The notes below the pieces were generated by a model. It was not told the origin of the DNA, ran no database searches, and saw only the letters and a list, made by a program, of their open reading frames with translations. DNA of 64,000 nucleotides from an uncultured Cellvibrio sp. (GTDB taxonomy: Bacteria > Pseudomonadota > Gammaproteobacteria > Pseudomonadales > Cellvibrionaceae): positions 1-64,000 of the forward strand of contig CALFXJ010000011.1 of the NCBI GenBank assembly GCA_937958105.1, in the 5' to 3' direction. The position numbers were made by a program, and so were the translations under genes. Position 1 is the stretch's first letter; each line of letters starts with the position of its first letter. Below are positions 35,265 to 43,434 of the stretch, piece by piece.

Positions 35265-36248
35265 GTGTCCGATTCAATGATACTCGATAAAGAGCTGCTG
35301 TTCCGCTTGGCAGAAGAATTACCACCGCTCCAATTCGTGGCAGAACAGGACAGTCGCTGGCCGCTGGAGGCTGATCCGCAAGCCTACCTCAGTTACTACC
35401 ACATCAATTTCGCCCAGGAGTTTCCCCGGGTCGTCCATGGCTTTGGTCGCGTCGACAGCGGCGGTTTCCGCGTGGCAACCCATTACTGGCTGCCGCCGGA
35501 GCCCAAGGGAACCGTGGTCATTGTCCACGGTTACTACGATCATGTCGGCGTCTACCGCCATCCCATCGAGCTGGCCCTTCAACAGGGCTACGCCGTACTG
35601 GCCTTCGACCTGCCAGGCCACGGCCTCAGCAGCGGCATGGTTGCGTCAATTGATTCCTTTGATCTTTATGCGGATGTGCTGGCTGATCTGCTGCAGCGCT
35701 CCCGGGACCTTTTGCCTCCGCAGCGCTTTGCCATGGGTCAGAGCATGGGTGGGGCGGTTCTGCTGAACTACAGCTGGCGGTATTCGCCGGACGATTTTGC
35801 GAAGATCGCCCTGTGCGCGCCGCTGATTCTGCCGCGCGGCTGGCGTTCCGGCCGTATGCTTTACCGCCTGCTCAAGGGGTTTGTCAGTCACGTACCCCGC
35901 CGTTTTACTCCCAGCTCTCACGACCCTGAATTTGCCGATTTCATTGCCCGGCGCGACCCCTTGCAGGCTCAATACCTGTCGGTGGTGTGGATTACGGCCA
36001 TGAAGGCCTGGGCAGAGGGCTTCCGTCACTTTCAACCGCTGGATAAAGCGATGCTGATTATACAGGGAACAGGCGACAGAACGGTGGAATGGCGCTATAA
36101 CCTTGACCAGTTGCGTGAAAAACTGCCCCAGGCCGAGGTGAAACTGATTGCGGAGGCCGGTCATCATTTGGTTAACGAGAGCACAGAATACCGCGCCCAG
36201 GTCTTCACCTACCTGCAAAACTATTTCTTCAACGAGCGAAACCGGTAG
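35265..36248 (+). CDS. Alpha/beta-hydrolase, monoglyceride-lipase / lysophospholipase type
   Basis: The start is GTG 35265, chosen because GAGAGG lies five bases upstream; the ATG at 35277 is too far from it. The 327-residue cytoplasmic protein shows the monoglyceride-lipase pattern: VVIVHGYYDHVGVYRH (oxyanion HGY), LAFDLPGHGLSSG, nucleophile elbow GQSMGGA (Ser160), Asp in IIQGTGDRTVEW and His in EAGHHLVNES. It should hydrolyse monoacylglycerols or lysophospholipids. The DUF368 transporter gene begins 70 bases downstream on the same strand and may share its transcript. Confidence 0.82.
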   Translation: MSDSMILDKELLFRLAEELPPLQFVAEQDSRWPLEADPQAYLSYYHINFAQEFPRVVHGFGRVDSGGFRVATHYWLPPEPKGTVVIVHGYYDHVGVYRHPIELALQQGYAVLAFDLPGHGLSSGMVASIDSFDLYADVLADLLQRSRDLLPPQRFAMGQSMGGAVLLNYSWRYSPDDFAKIALCAPLILPRGWRSGRMLYRLLKGFVSHVPRRFTPSSHDPEFADFIARRDPLQAQYLSVVWITAMKAWAEGFRHFQPLDKAMLIIQGTGDRTVEWRYNLDQLREKLPQAEVKLIAEAGHHLVNESTEYRAQVFTYLQNYFFNERNR

Positions 36249-36318
36249 AATGCCTTGCCTCTGTGGCGCCCCCGGGGAATCACCCGCCTGAATCCACTTT
36301 CGTGAGGAGTCTGCTTCA

Positions 36319-37272
36319 ATGCAAGAACAGCGCAGTATCAAGGATTATTTGCTTGTTTTCCTGAAAGGTATCTGTATGGGGGCGGCGGATGTGGTGCCAG
36401 GAGTTTCTGGCGGGACAATCGCATTCATTACCGGCGTTTACGATGAATGGCTGAATTCACTTAAACGCTGCACGCCGGCTGTACTGCTGATGCTCAAGCG
36501 CGAAGGGCTGGCCAAGACCTGGAAGCACATCAATGGCACCTTTCTGGTGTGCCTGTTCGGCGGCATCCTCGTCAGTCTTAAAACTCTCGCAGCTCTGGTA
36601 TTGGCCGGACTGGAAGCTTTTCCCATCCTTATCTGGGCGTTCTGTTCCGGTCTGCTGATGGCCTCTGTCTATCCTCTCGCCCGGGAGCAAAGCGGCTGGG
36701 GCTGGCCGCAATGGATAGGCCTGCTGGCAGGTGGCGTAGTGGTGTACCTGATCGCCAATATCACTCCTGCGACCTTACCTGCTTACTGGTGGGTGTTGTT
36801 CCTGGGCGGATTCGTGGCCATCTGTGCCATGGTGCTGCCCGGTTTATCCGGCAGCTTCATCCTGTTGCTGGTTGGACTCTACCCAGTATTCCTCACCGCT
36901 ATCCATGAGCTGGACATTCCCAAACTGCTGGCGTTTGGCGTGGGTTGTATCTGCGGGCTGGTACTCTTCTCCAAATTCCTGTCCTGGCTGCTGGCGCATT
37001 ACCACCGCGAAACCATGCCGGTATTGATCGGCTTGCTGGCAGGTTCCGTATATGTCACCTGGCCATGGAAGAAGGCAGTCGTCACCGCTTATGACAGCGC
37101 TGGCAACGAAGTGGTGCTTCAGCAGGCGAACCTGACTCCGGGAGATTTTCTGTTGCAGACGGGGCAGGACCCGATGCTGTTGGGTGCCATTCTGGCGGTG
37201 GTCGCTGGCATGGTACTGGTATTGGGAACTGAGTGGATTGCCATGCGTATGCGTAAACGGCCTGATCTTTAA
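36319..37272 (+). CDS. DUF368 membrane protein, polyprenyl-phosphate transporter
   Basis: GTGAGGAGT precedes the ATG. The 317-residue protein has eight or more membrane segments and the DUF368 signatures GAADVVPGVSGGTIAFITGVYD (from about residue 15) and the internal echo AICAMVLPGLSGSFILLLVG. The two PG(V/L)SG motifs reflect an inverted repeat of the fold. Members of this family have been identified as undecaprenyl-phosphate transporters (PopT) that return the lipid carrier across the cytoplasmic membrane for cell-wall synthesis. A strong bidirectional terminator lies between this gene and serA. Confidence 0.9.
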   Translation: MQEQRSIKDYLLVFLKGICMGAADVVPGVSGGTIAFITGVYDEWLNSLKRCTPAVLLMLKREGLAKTWKHINGTFLVCLFGGILVSLKTLAALVLAGLEAFPILIWAFCSGLLMASVYPLAREQSGWGWPQWIGLLAGGVVVYLIANITPATLPAYWWVLFLGGFVAICAMVLPGLSGSFILLLVGLYPVFLTAIHELDIPKLLAFGVGCICGLVLFSKFLSWLLAHYHRETMPVLIGLLAGSVYVTWPWKKAVVTAYDSAGNEVVLQQANLTPGDFLLQTGQDPMLLGAILAVVAGMVLVLGTEWIAMRMRKRPDL

Positions 37273-37283
37273 TAATCCATCAA

Positions 37284-37323
37284 CCATAAAAAAACCGCTG
37301 AGAAATCAGCGGTTTTTTTATGG
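37284..37323. terminator. Bidirectional terminator between the DUF368 gene and serA
   Basis: AACCGCTGA / TCAGCGGTT with a GAAA loop is flanked by A7 and T7. The inverted repeat extends to CCAT / ATGG, making it efficient in both directions for the convergent genes. Confidence 0.93.
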
Positions 37324-37340
37324 GCCGAGGCGCAGTTCGG

Positions 37341-38570
37341 TTAGAAGAGGACGCGGCAGCGAATGGTGCCTTCGATGCTCTTGAGCTTCTCCAGCGCGCT
37401 TTCGTTATATGGACTGTTGGTGTCCACCACCACGTAACCCACCTTGTCGTTGGTCTGCAGGTATTGGGCAGCCACGTTGATGTTGTAATCCGAAAACACT
37501 TTGTTGATGGCGGAAAGAACACCGGGCACGTTGGCGTGAACGTGCAGCAGGCGGTGGGCATCCGGGTGACCTGGCAGCGCCACTTCCGGGAAGTTGACCG
37601 AGCTGGTGGTGGTGCCGTTGTCGGAGTATTTAATCAGTTTTTCTGCCACTTCCACACCGATATTGGCCTGGGCTTCCATGGTGGAGCCGCCGATATGCGG
37701 GGTAAGGATCACGTTATCCAGGCCTCGCAGAGGGCTGATGAACTCGTCATCGTTGGCTTTGGGTTCTTCCGGGAAGACGTCGATCGCGGCACCGGACAGG
37801 TTGCCGCCGCGCACCGCTTCAGCCAGCGCATCGATATCTACGACAGTACCCCGGGAGGCGTTGATCAGGATGGCGCCTTTCTTCATCAGGCCGATCTCAC
37901 GGGCACCGATCATGTTCTGGGTGGCATGGGTTTCCGGCACGTGCAGGCTGACGATATCGGAGATGCTCAGCAGTTCATCCAGGCTGCGGATCTGGGTGGC
38001 GTTGCCCAGGGGCAGCTTGGTCACTACATCATAGAAACACACGTTCATACCCAGTGCTTCTGCCAGAACACTGGTCTGGCTGCCGATAGATCCGTACCCA
38101 ATCAGGCCCAGGGTCTTGCCGCGGATTTCATAGGAGCCGATGGCTGATTTTTCCCAGCCGCCGCGATGGCAGGCTGCGTTCTTGGCGGGGATGTTGCGCA
38201 GCAGCAGAATCGCTTCGGCAATGACCAGCTCTGCCACCGAACGGGTGTTGGAATAGGGGGCGTTGAATACCGCTACACCATGCTCCTGGGCGGCCTTCAG
38301 GTCTACCTGATTGGTTCCGATGCAGAAACAACCGGCGGCGATCAGTTTGGGAGCATTCTCAAAGACGCGACGGGTCAGCTGGGTACGGGAGCGCAGACCG
38401 ACAAAATGGGCGTCCTGAATCTTCTCGATCAGCTCATCTTCACCCAGTGCCGTCTTGAGGTACTCGATGTTGGTGTAACCGGCAGCGTTGAGCGTATTGA
38501 TTGCTGACTGGTGAACACCTTCCAGCAACAGGAATTTGATCTTGCTTTTGTCTAACGACGTCTTGCTCAT
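37341..38570 (-). CDS. serA: D-3-phosphoglycerate dehydrogenase
   Basis: Starting at the ATG 38570 gives 409 residues, the usual length of the short ACT-type SerA; the frame extends 30 codons upstream without homology. The enzyme oxidises 3-phosphoglycerate to 3-phosphohydroxypyruvate with NAD, the first step of serine synthesis. Visible features are the substrate-domain GLRSRTQLTRRVF, the NAD-binding GLIGYGSIGSQ, the RGTVVDIDAL and DVFPEEP segments, LTPHIGGSTMEAQ with catalytic His, and a C-terminal ACT domain (RLLHVHANVPGVLSAINKVF) through which serine inhibits the enzyme. Confidence 0.95.
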   Translation of the reverse strand: MSKTSLDKSKIKFLLLEGVHQSAINTLNAAGYTNIEYLKTALGEDELIEKIQDAHFVGLRSRTQLTRRVFENAPKLIAAGCFCIGTNQVDLKAAQEHGVAVFNAPYSNTRSVAELVIAEAILLLRNIPAKNAACHRGGWEKSAIGSYEIRGKTLGLIGYGSIGSQTSVLAEALGMNVCFYDVVTKLPLGNATQIRSLDELLSISDIVSLHVPETHATQNMIGAREIGLMKKGAILINASRGTVVDIDALAEAVRGGNLSGAAIDVFPEEPKANDDEFISPLRGLDNVILTPHIGGSTMEAQANIGVEVAEKLIKYSDNGTTTSSVNFPEVALPGHPDAHRLLHVHANVPGVLSAINKVFSDYNINVAAQYLQTNDKVGYVVVDTNSPYNESALEKLKSIEGTIRCRVLF

Positions 38571-38645
38571 GAATGTCTGACCTCTGGCAATACTGTGGCC
38601 CGCGCTGACGGGAATCTCTGATCGGAAACGAAAAACGGAGGGATG

Positions 38646-38695
38646 AAAAACGGGCGGCATAATAACACAGCTCTGCCGCTGCGCGGGGCCGCCCG
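38646..38695 (-). terminator. Possible terminator of the DUF4197 gene
   Basis: On the minus strand CGGGCGGC (38695-38688) pairs with GCCGCCCG (38658-38651), followed by TTTTT. The loop is long (29 bases) but holds a smaller hairpin. A TTATTAT box inside it may belong to the serA promoter. Confidence 0.5.
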
Positions 38696-38701
38696 ACGGG
38701 A

Positions 38702-39418
38702 TTACTTACTGAAAACGGCACCAATGATAGCGCTGCCGCGCTGCACCGGGTCCTTGCGGATCAGCTGCTCCTGGTTGGCCACTTCTTTGAACAGGGCGGT
38801 CAGGCTCTGGTTCAACACATGCTGCTCCAGATCCAGGTCCGGCTTGTTGGAGATAGGCAGTTGTTTATAGGTGGTGAGCAGTTGCTGGTACTGGTTGTAA
38901 AAACCGATCTGCTGCAGGTTCTGCTGGATAATGGGCAGGTAGCGCTGACGCAGAGTGGCTTCGGTCTGCTGACGGAAATAGTCGGTGGCGGCGGTATCGT
39001 GGCCGCGGATAATCCCCAGGGCATCGGTGATGGTCATGTTGCGTACCGCAGAAATAAAGACATCCTTCGCCTCCACGGCAGCCTTTTCAGCTCCCTGGTT
39101 CATCAAGGCTTCAACCTTGTCCAGCTGGCCGCCCAGGCCGAACTGGCGCAGGGTGCTCGCGACAGGCTGGACCGATTGCGGCAGCTGGATGCGGTACAGC
39201 GGATTGTTGCTGTAGCCACCGGTCTGGGAGAGGCTGGTGGCCGCGCGCCCGCTGCTCAGCTCCAGCGCATCCTTGATCCCGCGCACCAGTTGCGCCTGAT
39301 TGCCATAACCACTGGCGCTGGCGACATCGGCACTGGTTTGCAGAATCTGCGGCATGTTGGCATTGCACGCGGTGAGCATCAGGGGCGCGGCGATCAGCAG
39401 GATTTTCAGGGCTTTCAT
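38702..39418 (-). CDS. DUF4197 family lipoprotein
   Basis: The 238-residue product has a lipoprotein signal (MLTAC, Cys18). The mature part matches the DUF4197 pattern: GIKDALELSSGRAATSLSQ, GGYSNNPLYRIQLPQSV, LRQFGLGGQLDKVEALMNQG, NMTITDALGIIRGHDTAATD and YFRQQTEATLRQRYLPII. The family is entirely helical and periplasmic, with no assigned function. It is monocistronic, upstream of serA on the same strand with a hairpin between, and ends with a short helix that may contact the membrane. Confidence 0.85.
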   Translation of the reverse strand: MKALKILLIAAPLMLTACNANMPQILQTSADVASASGYGNQAQLVRGIKDALELSSGRAATSLSQTGGYSNNPLYRIQLPQSVQPVASTLRQFGLGGQLDKVEALMNQGAEKAAVEAKDVFISAVRNMTITDALGIIRGHDTAATDYFRQQTEATLRQRYLPIIQQNLQQIGFYNQYQQLLTTYKQLPISNKPDLDLEQHVLNQSLTALFKEVANQEQLIRKDPVQRGSAIIGAVFSK

Positions 39419-39483
39419 AAAGGGTCCTTGTGAACAGTCAGATCAATGGAAAGAGAAAAGCAAAAATGGTTGGGAGGGAGAGT

Positions 39484-40104
39484 CTAATGTTCCGCCAGCG
39501 GGCGGGATTGAACACCCATCAAGGTCAGGATCTGCATCTGCGCCGCATTCAGGATGGCGCTGCGTTCGGCTTCATCCGGGAGCATGCGGGCGAGGGTGAT
39601 GGCGCCGACCAGCGAGGCCAGGATGGCGCGGGCGCGGTCGCGGACCAGATTGGGGTTCAACTCAAGTTTCTGCAGGCGGCTGATGGCAGTGATGCGGTTT
39701 TCCAGCAGTTTGCGCAGATGGTCGTAGGAATTCTGCAGCAGCGGACGAAGGCGCTCATCGTGCTGCCCGATCTCGTTGAATAACAGAGTTTCCGGCGCCG
39801 GTTTAAGATTTTCCTGCTGGCGCAGATTCAGGTAACTGGTAGCGAGGGCGATCAGCTTCTTTACTGGCAGCGGCGCCTTAACCAGCCGCGCCCGTCCCCG
39901 CTCCTTAAGCGTTTCCAGAAAAGAGGCAGAGAACAAGGCCTCTTTGGATTCAAAGTGCGCATAAAAAGCCCCGTGGGTCATGCGCGCTTCTTTCATGATC
40001 TGGCTGATGGAGACCTTCTGAAATCCATACCGAAAGAACAGCTCCGTGGCCGACTTCAGGATACGGGCGCGGGATTTGATTTTCTGATCTTTGGGGTAGG
40101 GCAT
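39484..40104 (-). CDS. TetR-family transcription regulator
   Basis: The 206-residue protein has an N-terminal TetR helix-turn-helix: SRARILKSATELFFRYGFQK, VSISQIMKEARMTHGAFYAH and FESKEALF. The C-terminal ligand-binding half is helical, with a TetR_C-like ending ILASLVGAITLARM. It is divergent from the fabF-like gene at 40212, and a 16-bp palindrome (40123-40138) sits between them. Repression of that gene and itself, perhaps in response to a fatty-acid-like ligand, is a reasonable inference. Confidence 0.88.
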   Translation of the reverse strand: MPYPKDQKIKSRARILKSATELFFRYGFQKVSISQIMKEARMTHGAFYAHFESKEALFSASFLETLKERGRARLVKAPLPVKKLIALATSYLNLRQQENLKPAPETLLFNEIGQHDERLRPLLQNSYDHLRKLLENRITAISRLQKLELNPNLVRDRARAILASLVGAITLARMLPDEAERSAILNAAQMQILTLMGVQSRPLAEH

Positions 40105-40122
40105 GGTGTGTCAGTGTCTGAA

Positions 40123-40138
40123 TATGATCTTGATCATA
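40123..40138. promoter_or_regulatory. Candidate TetR operator
   Basis: TATGATC-TT-GATCATA is a perfect 7+7 palindrome, 19 bases upstream of the tetR-type start and 74 bases before the fabF-like start. Confidence 0.5.
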
Positions 40139-40211
40139 AGGTGCCGATGGGTAGAGTGGATCTCCACTTTATATGCAACCTGACGACAGATAGCGAGACG
40201 CGAGGTATTTC

Positions 40212-41483
40212 ATGAGCTCACCCATCGTAGTTACCGGTATGGGCATGGTCAGCCCTCTCGGTTGTGGTGTCAAGCCGGTCTGGCAGCGGCTGATCGCCGG
40301 CCAGTCGGGAATCGGTTTTATCGATCGGTTTGATACCAGCGACTTCCCCATACGTATCGCCGGACTGGTGCCGGATATCCTCCAGGATCCCGAAGCAGGA
40401 CTGGATGCAGATGCCGTCGTGGAACCCAAAGAGCGGAAGAAACTGGACCGCTTTTCCCTTTATGCACTGGCGGCGGCGCAGGAGGCGCTGGCGCAGGCTG
40501 GCTGGCATCCACAAAGTCTAGCTGATCAGGAAGCCACAGCGACTATCATTGGCACTGGTATTGGCGGATTCCCCATCATTACCCAGGCGCAGAAGACCTT
40601 GGACGAGCGCGGCTATCGCAAGTTATCGCCCTTTACGGTGCCGGCATTCCTGGCCAACCTGGCGGCGGGCAATGTGTCCATCCGTTACGGCTTCAAAGGG
40701 CCGCTGGGCACGCCAGTCACCGCCTGTGCGGCGGGTGTGCAGGCGATTGGCGACGGTATGCGTCTGCTTCGCAGCGGCGAGGCCCGAGTGGCGCTGGTAG
40801 GCGGCACTGAGGCTTGTGTCGATCCGCTGTCGCTGGCCGGGTTCCATGCCCTCAAAGCGCTGTCGACGGAGGCTGAGGCGCCGGAGAAAGCCTCTCGTCC
40901 CTTCGATGCGCAGCGCAACGGCTTCGTGATGGGCGAGGGGGCGGGACTGCTGGTGATCGAAACCCTCGATCATGCGCTGGCCCGTGGCGCTCAGCCTCTG
41001 GCGGTGTTAAGTGGATATGGTACCAGCAGCGACGCGCATCATATTACGGCGGGTCCTGAAGATGGGTCCGGAGCCGCCGCGGCCATGCGCCGCGCCCTGA
41101 CGATGGCAGGATTGCAGCCAGCGGATATCCAATACGTCAACGCCCATGCGACCTCCACGCCAGTGGGTGATCGCGCCGAGGTGGCCAGTCTGCGCGCTGT
41201 GTTCGGCGGGCAACTGCCGCAGGTGCCGGTTTCCTCTACCAAGTCGGCAACCGGCCACCTGCTCGGAGCGGCCGGCGGTATAGAAAGCATCTTTACGGTA
41301 CTGGCGACCATGGCTGACCAGCTGCCGCCCACCCTGAATCTCGAGCAGGTAGACGAGGCGCTGCAGGATCTGGATCTGGTTCCTCTGCACAGCAGGCAAG
41401 CGCGTGTGCAGCATGCTCTCTGTAACGGCTTTGGTTTCGGCGGTGTAAATGCGGCGCTGCTGGTGAGCAAGTGGTTGGGTTGA
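40212..41483 (+). CDS. Beta-ketoacyl-ACP synthase, FabF-like
   Basis: The 423-residue protein is a complete KAS II-type enzyme, with all three catalytic elements: the cysteine in TACAAGVQAIGDG (Cys172), the first histidine in NAHATSTPVGD and the second in KSATGHLLGAAGG. It opens with VTGMGMVSPLG and ends NGFGFGGVNAAL. Such enzymes condense malonyl-ACP with an acyl-ACP in fatty-acid elongation. The gene stands alone, without fabG, acpP or malonyl transferase, and is paired with a divergent TetR regulator. It may therefore be an auxiliary FabF used in a special condition rather than the main housekeeping copy. Confidence 0.9.
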   Translation: MSSPIVVTGMGMVSPLGCGVKPVWQRLIAGQSGIGFIDRFDTSDFPIRIAGLVPDILQDPEAGLDADAVVEPKERKKLDRFSLYALAAAQEALAQAGWHPQSLADQEATATIIGTGIGGFPIITQAQKTLDERGYRKLSPFTVPAFLANLAAGNVSIRYGFKGPLGTPVTACAAGVQAIGDGMRLLRSGEARVALVGGTEACVDPLSLAGFHALKALSTEAEAPEKASRPFDAQRNGFVMGEGAGLLVIETLDHALARGAQPLAVLSGYGTSSDAHHITAGPEDGSGAAAAMRRALTMAGLQPADIQYVNAHATSTPVGDRAEVASLRAVFGGQLPQVPVSSTKSATGHLLGAAGGIESIFTVLATMADQLPPTLNLEQVDEALQDLDLVPLHSRQARVQHALCNGFGFGGVNAALLVSKWLG

Positions 41484-41533
41484 CGGGGCGGGCTGTGGCG
41501 TCGATCCGCTTAACCGGCGCGGCAGCCCGAGCA

Positions 41534-42250
41534 TCAAGCGCGATTGACGATCTCTGTAACTAACACCTGCTGCTGCGCGCCTTCTATCCGATAGCACCAG
41601 CGCACATCCAGATCCAGCAGGGCCATCCCGTAAATGCGCTCCGGGTCCAATGTCTGGTAGGAGGGGCGCGGGTCCTGCTGCAGAATCTGCGTCAGCAGAG
41701 ACTGCAGATCCAGCCCGCAGCGGCGATGATAGTCTGCACAGGCTTCCAGCACTGATGCTGAAAAGGCTACCGGCAGCAGTGCCGGGGCTGCCGGGGCAAA
41801 CTCATTGACGGCGTCATCTACACGGTCGACATAAGGCACGTAGGGTTTGATATCCAGTACTGGCGTGCCATCAAGCAGGTCCACACCCGCCAGCTCCAGC
41901 CAGACTTTACCCTTATCCTGCCTGATTCCCTCCAGCCGTACCACCGATAATCCTATGGGTGCCGGGCGCACTGGTGAGCGAGTGGCAAATACCCCCAGCT
42001 GTTTGTTACCCCCGAGGCGCGGTGGTCTGACGCGGGGTTTCCAGCTTTCGCGGCGATTGGCATGGAACACGAACTGCAGCCACAGGTGACTGCAGCCCTC
42101 CAATCCTTCCAGCGCCGCCGGGTCGTCATAGGGAGGCAGCAGTTCCAGTTGCGCACATGCCAGCGGCGCCAGCCCCGGCTGACGGGGGATACCGAATTTT
42201 TCCTTGAAACAGGAATGGACAATACCAACAGCGGGGAAGGTGAATTCCAT
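41534..42250 (-). CDS. trmO: tRNA (adenine(37)-N6)-methyltransferase, TrmO/TsaA family
   Basis: I start at ATG 42250 (238 residues); an in-frame TTG 15 bases upstream is possible. TrmO methylates the N6-threonylcarbamoyl adenosine at position 37 of certain tRNAs using S-adenosylmethionine. The family markers are present: VGIVHSCFKEKFGIPRQP at the N-terminus, FVFH, VRPPRLGGNKQLGVFATRSP, RPAPIGLSVVRLEG and LDGTPVLDIKPYVPYVD. The C-terminal third carries a smaller extra domain (PERIYGMALLDLDVRWCYR), also usual in the long form. It converges on the fabF-like gene. Confidence 0.9.
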   Translation of the reverse strand: MEFTFPAVGIVHSCFKEKFGIPRQPGLAPLACAQLELLPPYDDPAALEGLEGCSHLWLQFVFHANRRESWKPRVRPPRLGGNKQLGVFATRSPVRPAPIGLSVVRLEGIRQDKGKVWLELAGVDLLDGTPVLDIKPYVPYVDRVDDAVNEFAPAAPALLPVAFSASVLEACADYHRRCGLDLQSLLTQILQQDPRPSYQTLDPERIYGMALLDLDVRWCYRIEGAQQQVLVTEIVNRA

Positions 42251-42390
42251 GGGGGTGATCCGCAAGTGAAAGCGGCAAGGCTACGGAATTCCCCGAGTTC
42301 GCTCAAGCCGCATTGCACAGCGGCCTCTCCGCTTTTTACGCCCGTGAATGCTACTATCCCCTCTCGTTTATCGACTGTTCTGGACTGCCC

Positions 42391-43434
42391 GTGACCCAAC
42401 CCCCTTCGTTCAATCTGGTCTCCCCGGTGCCCTGGCTGCTCTGGCCCCTGGCGTTGCTGCTGGGTTTTTTGGTCGCTGCCGGCTCGCTCAGCTACAGCCC
42501 CGGCGGGCGTATCAACGTGTTATGGATCTGGCTGCTCTGGGCCGGCCTGCCCCTGCTGGGTTCGCTGGCGTCCGTGTGGGCCATGTACTTTGGCAGCGGG
42601 CGGCCCTGGCTCTTCCGTTGGCGCCGCTATCAAGTGCAATGGCATCCGTCGGTCCGCCAGCGCCTGGAGATGCTGACGTTGCTGCAGAGCTTCTGGCTGC
42701 TGACTGGCCTTGGCATGCTGCTTGGCTATTGGCTGTTACTGCTGTTTACCGATCTGGCGTTTGGCTGGAGTTCAACTTTGATTGATGACCGGCAGACCCT
42801 GGTCGCCCTGACCCGGTTCGTCGCCGCGCCCTGGCAATGGCTGTGGCCAGCGGCGGTGCCTGATGCGGCCCTGATTGAGGCGACCCGTTATCTGCGCATT
42901 GCACCCGGCGGCGACGCTGCTCAGGCCGGCAACTGGTGGCCGTTCCTGATGGCGAGCCTGCTGTGTTACAACCTGCTGCCGCGCCTGTTGCTGCGCGGCT
43001 GGCTGGCGCTGCGCCTGCGCCGCCTGCGCCATCACGACCTGAGCGTGCGCGCGCCCGTAATCACTGCTGCGCCGACCACTGTTGCGGCGGTTGTTGAGGA
43101 AGCGCCCGCAGACTGGAGCAGCGCGCAGCGGATTCTGTGGGAAATCCGCGGCGAGCATCCCTCTCTTGGCGTGGCGGACTGGCAGCAGGATGAAGCGGCG
43201 ATGCAGAGTCTGCTGGCGAAGGCGCCGGAGCGTCTGCTGTGGCAGGTTAACGCCAGTCGCTCACCCGTGGCGGAACTCAGTGACCTGATTGCCATGGCGC
43301 GCGCGGCCGGTGTGCGCCAGCAGGCACTGCAGGCCGTGTGTGACACCACAACCGACCCCGCGCGCCACCTCGCCAGCTGGCGCGCCTTCGCCAATCAACA
43401 GCAGCTGGTCTGGCTTAAGGAGACCACCCGATGA
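42391..43434 (+). CDS. DUF2868 membrane protein
   Basis: The likely start is GTG 42391, giving 347 residues that begin just before the first membrane helix; an earlier in-frame start at 42313 adds a hydrophilic stretch. Four hydrophobic segments are visible in residues 10-210 (PWLLWPLALLLGFLVAAG, LWIWLLWAGLPLLGSLASVW, LLQSFWLLTGLGMLLGYWLL, WWPFLMASLLCYNLLPRLLL). A soluble C-terminal region follows (ILWEIRGEHPSLGVADWQQD). It matches DUF2868, a family almost always encoded with a DUF3482 GTPase. Its stop overlaps that GTPase's ATG by four bases (ATGA, 43431-43434), so the two proteins probably work as one membrane unit. Function unknown. Confidence 0.82.
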   Translation: MTQPPSFNLVSPVPWLLWPLALLLGFLVAAGSLSYSPGGRINVLWIWLLWAGLPLLGSLASVWAMYFGSGRPWLFRWRRYQVQWHPSVRQRLEMLTLLQSFWLLTGLGMLLGYWLLLLFTDLAFGWSSTLIDDRQTLVALTRFVAAPWQWLWPAAVPDAALIEATRYLRIAPGGDAAQAGNWWPFLMASLLCYNLLPRLLLRGWLALRLRRLRHHDLSVRAPVITAAPTTVAAVVEEAPADWSSAQRILWEIRGEHPSLGVADWQQDEAAMQSLLAKAPERLLWQVNASRSPVAELSDLIAMARAAGVRQQALQAVCDTTTDPARHLASWRAFANQQQLVWLKETTR

